A stretch of DNA of 33,193 bases from a virus, in IMG/VR virus record IMGVR_UViG_3300020453_000406, positions 1 through 33,193 of that record. One strand, given 5' to 3'. Position 1 is the stretch's first letter. Every line of letters starts with the position of its first letter. The notes under the pieces were generated by a model that was not told the origin of the DNA, searched no databases, and worked only from the letters and a program-made list of their open reading frames with translations. The position numbers and the translations under genes are program-made. This document shows, one piece after another, positions 31,816 to 33,193 of this stretch.

Positions 31816-32481
31816 ATGTCAAACTATTTCTCTTATCTTCCTAACTTTGATTATGTAAACAGAATTCCTAGTGAGCAAAATATATCCTCATACACAGAGG
31901 TAAAAAATCTCTTTAAAAGAGTAAAGTTGAATGATCAATTATTTCAAGACCTAACTAACTTCACCAAGTATCAAATAGTTGGTGATGAAAGACCTGATAA
32001 TGTTGCCCAAAAAATATATAAAAGTTCTAATTATGATTGGATTGTTCTTTTATCAAACAATATTATAAACATTCAAGATGAATGGCCAATGAACCATAGA
32101 ACTTTTGAACTCTACATGAATAAGAAGTATGGTTTAACTAACTATGATGCCTTCCATCACTATGAATCTATTGAAGTAAAAGACTCAAGCAATAATTTTA
32201 CCATACTAAAAAAGGGACTTGAAGTCCCTTCTGATTATTCTGTTACTTTCTATGATGGTGCTTTAGGTAAAATGACAACCATCACAGATACAAATGTGGG
32301 TGTTACCAATTATGAGTATGAAACAAGAATTCAAGATGACAAGAGAAATATTTTCTTGTTAAGACCTGATCTTATTCATACTGTCTTAAGAGAAATCAAA
32401 AAATTGATGGAATATAAGAGTGGTAGCACCCAATTTGTAAGCAGACAATTAGTAAAGGGACAGAATATAAACCTATTTTAA
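31816..32481 (+). CDS. 53: Baseplate wedge subunit gp53 (221 aa)
   Basis: YFSYLPNFDYVNRI, EVKNLFKRVKLNDQLFQDLT, YQIVGDERPDNVAQKIYKSS, YDWIVLLSNNIINIQDEWPM and RTFELYMNKKYGL are the hallmark stretches of the T4 gp53 family, which binds gp6-gp25 and ties wedges to the hub. The 'GERPe.vA.kiY....yDWi.l..N' part is LysM-like. T4 gp53 is 196 aa. The C-terminus (NIFLLRPDLIHTVLREIKKL, FVSRQLVKGQNINLF) is also typical. The coding sequence contains, antisense, an intrinsic terminator (32208-32230). A short gap with a hairpin separates it from the convergent gp32 gene. Confidence 0.9.
   Translation: MSNYFSYLPNFDYVNRIPSEQNISSYTEVKNLFKRVKLNDQLFQDLTNFTKYQIVGDERPDNVAQKIYKSSNYDWIVLLSNNIINIQDEWPMNHRTFELYMNKKYGLTNYDAFHHYESIEVKDSSNNFTILKKGLEVPSDYSVTFYDGALGKMTTITDTNVGVTNYEYETRIQDDKRNIFLLRPDLIHTVLREIKKLMEYKSGSTQFVSRQLVKGQNINLF
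32208..32230 (-). terminator. Intrinsic terminator on the antisense strand, inside gp53
   Basis: On the minus strand AAGGGACTT-C-AAGTCCCTT is a perfect 9-nt inverted repeat (realistic loop of 5-7 nt) followed directly by TTTT. It would end minus-strand transcripts that leave gp32 and read antisense into gp53, about 310 nt past the gp32 stop. On the plus strand no T-run follows, so gp53 itself is not stopped. Confidence 0.75.
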
Positions 32482-32507
32482 TAAACTATAATAGGTTGCA
32501 ATTACAA

Positions 32508-32526
32508 GGAGGGTGAGACACCCTCT
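32508..32526. terminator. Hairpin between convergent gp53 and gp32
   Basis: GAGGGTG-AGA-CACCCTC, a perfect 7-bp stem with a 3-nt loop, extendable by a G-T pair. It lies in the 59-nt gap between the two convergent stop codons. Neither side has a T-tract, so it may stabilise 3' ends or act as a weak bidirectional terminator. Confidence 0.5.
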
Positions 32527-32540
32527 CTCATAAGTCCACT

Positions 32541-33193
32541 TCATGAGTCAGCAAGTTTTGCGAAGTAAGACATAGCGTCATCATCATCGTCAGAAGCAGT
32601 GGGTGCTGGGTCAGGAGTTTTTGATGCTTGGTAAGAATCTTCAAGCTTCCTGAGCACTTGCTCTTCTGTGACAGTCTTCTGTTCTGCTGCTGCGTAGTTA
32701 TCATATTCAGTTTCCTCTGCTTGTGGTGCTGGACGTGTTGATTTCTTTCCAAGTACATAATCAAGACGCTTCTTCAGTTCATCATAGGTCTTGAACTGAT
32801 CAGCAGCAGTAAAAGAACTGAGTGAGTACTGCTTCTTCCAGATACTCTCAAGGGCATCATCATCATCCAGGAGAGGACCAGGACGATCAAACTCAGAGGA
32901 ATCATAGTTCCAGTAACCAGCAACCTTCTTCAACTTCAGTTTGAAGTTAGCACCTTGCCAGAAGTCAAAAGGATTGATAGGAGTCTCATCCTCAAACTCA
33001 GGTTGCATAGCAGCCATGATCTTGTCAAAGATCTTCTTACCAAACTTATAGAGGAACACACCTCCTTCATTCTGTGGATTGGCAGGATCTTTAACAACAT
33101 AGATGTTGGCATAGAAGGACAGTTTACGCTTTTGCTTACGCACAGTGTCCTTATCAGATTCATTCCCACTGTTCCAAAGTTCCCTGTTCAGTT
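32541..33193 (-). CDS. 32: Single-stranded DNA binding protein gp32, N-terminus cut by window edge
   Basis: The frame is open to the right edge, giving 216 residues without a start: NRELWNSGNESDKDTVRKQK, then RKLSFYANIYVVKDPANPQN, EGGVFLYKFGKKIFDKIMAA and FDFWQGANFKLKLKKVAGYW. These match the OB-fold core of T4 gp32 ('K..YWANI.VVKDP..P.NEG.VF.Y.FGKKI.DKI'). The C-terminus is acidic with a DDDDD run and ends YFAKLADS, as expected for the tail that recruits replication partners. It coats ssDNA in replication and recombination. A GTG at 33143 is not the true start, because family homology continues upstream of it. The Zn-binding and N-terminal cooperativity parts are mostly outside the window. 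Confidence 0.95.
   Translation of the reverse strand, partial: LNRELWNSGNESDKDTVRKQKRKLSFYANIYVVKDPANPQNEGGVFLYKFGKKIFDKIMAAMQPEFEDETPINPFDFWQGANFKLKLKKVAGYWNYDSSEFDRPGPLLDDDDALESIWKKQYSLSSFTAADQFKTYDELKKRLDYVLGKKSTRPAPQAEETEYDNYAAAEQKTVTEEQVLRKLEDSYQASKTPDPAPTASDDDDDAMSYFAKLADS

Noticed and set aside
33143-33193. GTG at 33143 as the start of gp32
   Set aside because: The frame remains open and homologous upstream (NRELWNSGNESDKDT), so the gene is cut by the window end.

Overview
This window looks like part of the genome of a marine T4-like myovirus, of the kind that infects Prochlorococcus, Synechococcus or SAR11. It is AT-rich, tightly packed, and full of ATGA, TAATG and TGATG gene overlaps. 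It carries recognisable T4 homologues (gp32, gp53, gp48, gp4, a gp54-like protein, gp26, gp5-like and gp27-like hub proteins), T4-type late promoters (TATAAATA and variants) and fibre proteins built from VGIGTT and DGSNLTG motifs. No host metabolic gene is present. The host cannot be read from this window.

Layout, left to right. Positions 1-11095 (minus strand) hold the fibre and adhesin cluster: a cut-off fibre protein, two small to medium fibre proteins, a 979-aa glycine-rich adhesin candidate and a 1964-aa fibre with a beta-helix-like N-terminus. Late promoters lie at about 1232, 2254 and 11124. Positions 11134-12190 (minus) form a small island unlike its surroundings: a sigma70-type promoter with 11-bp repeats, three small genes, a tRNA-Leu(UAA) and a closing terminator. 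Positions 12197-29509 (minus) hold the baseplate, spike and tail-assembly cluster: structural proteins, a separate beta-helix protein, a 1488-aa gp5-like hub, a gp27-like hub, two very large tail proteins carrying four different peptidoglycan-hydrolase domains, gp26 with a small -1 frame extension ORF, and a gp54-like protein. Positions 29511-32481 (plus) carry gp4, a conserved unknown gene, gp48 and gp53. Positions 32541-33193 (minus) hold most of gp32, cut by the window end. No stretch longer than about 300 bases is without a gene.

How the genes work together: gp26 and its frameshift extension are well placed to act as a tail-assembly chaperone pair for the tape-measure-like protein encoded just downstream. 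The two large proteins and the gp27/gp5-like hub would form the inner tail and puncturing device. gp53, gp48 and the gp54-like protein join wedge, hub and tube. The cluster at 1-11095 supplies host recognition. gp4 completes heads and gp32 serves replication.

The strongest new observation is a probable programmed -1 frameshift at the end of gp26: slippery T TTT TTC, preceded by an SD-like GGAGGG at 9 nt, leading into a 56-codon ORF with no good ribosome binding site. Others are the four-enzyme tail lysis set, an intrinsic terminator hidden antisense inside the gp53 coding sequence, and a 58-aa ORF whose last codons lie inside the tRNA gene.
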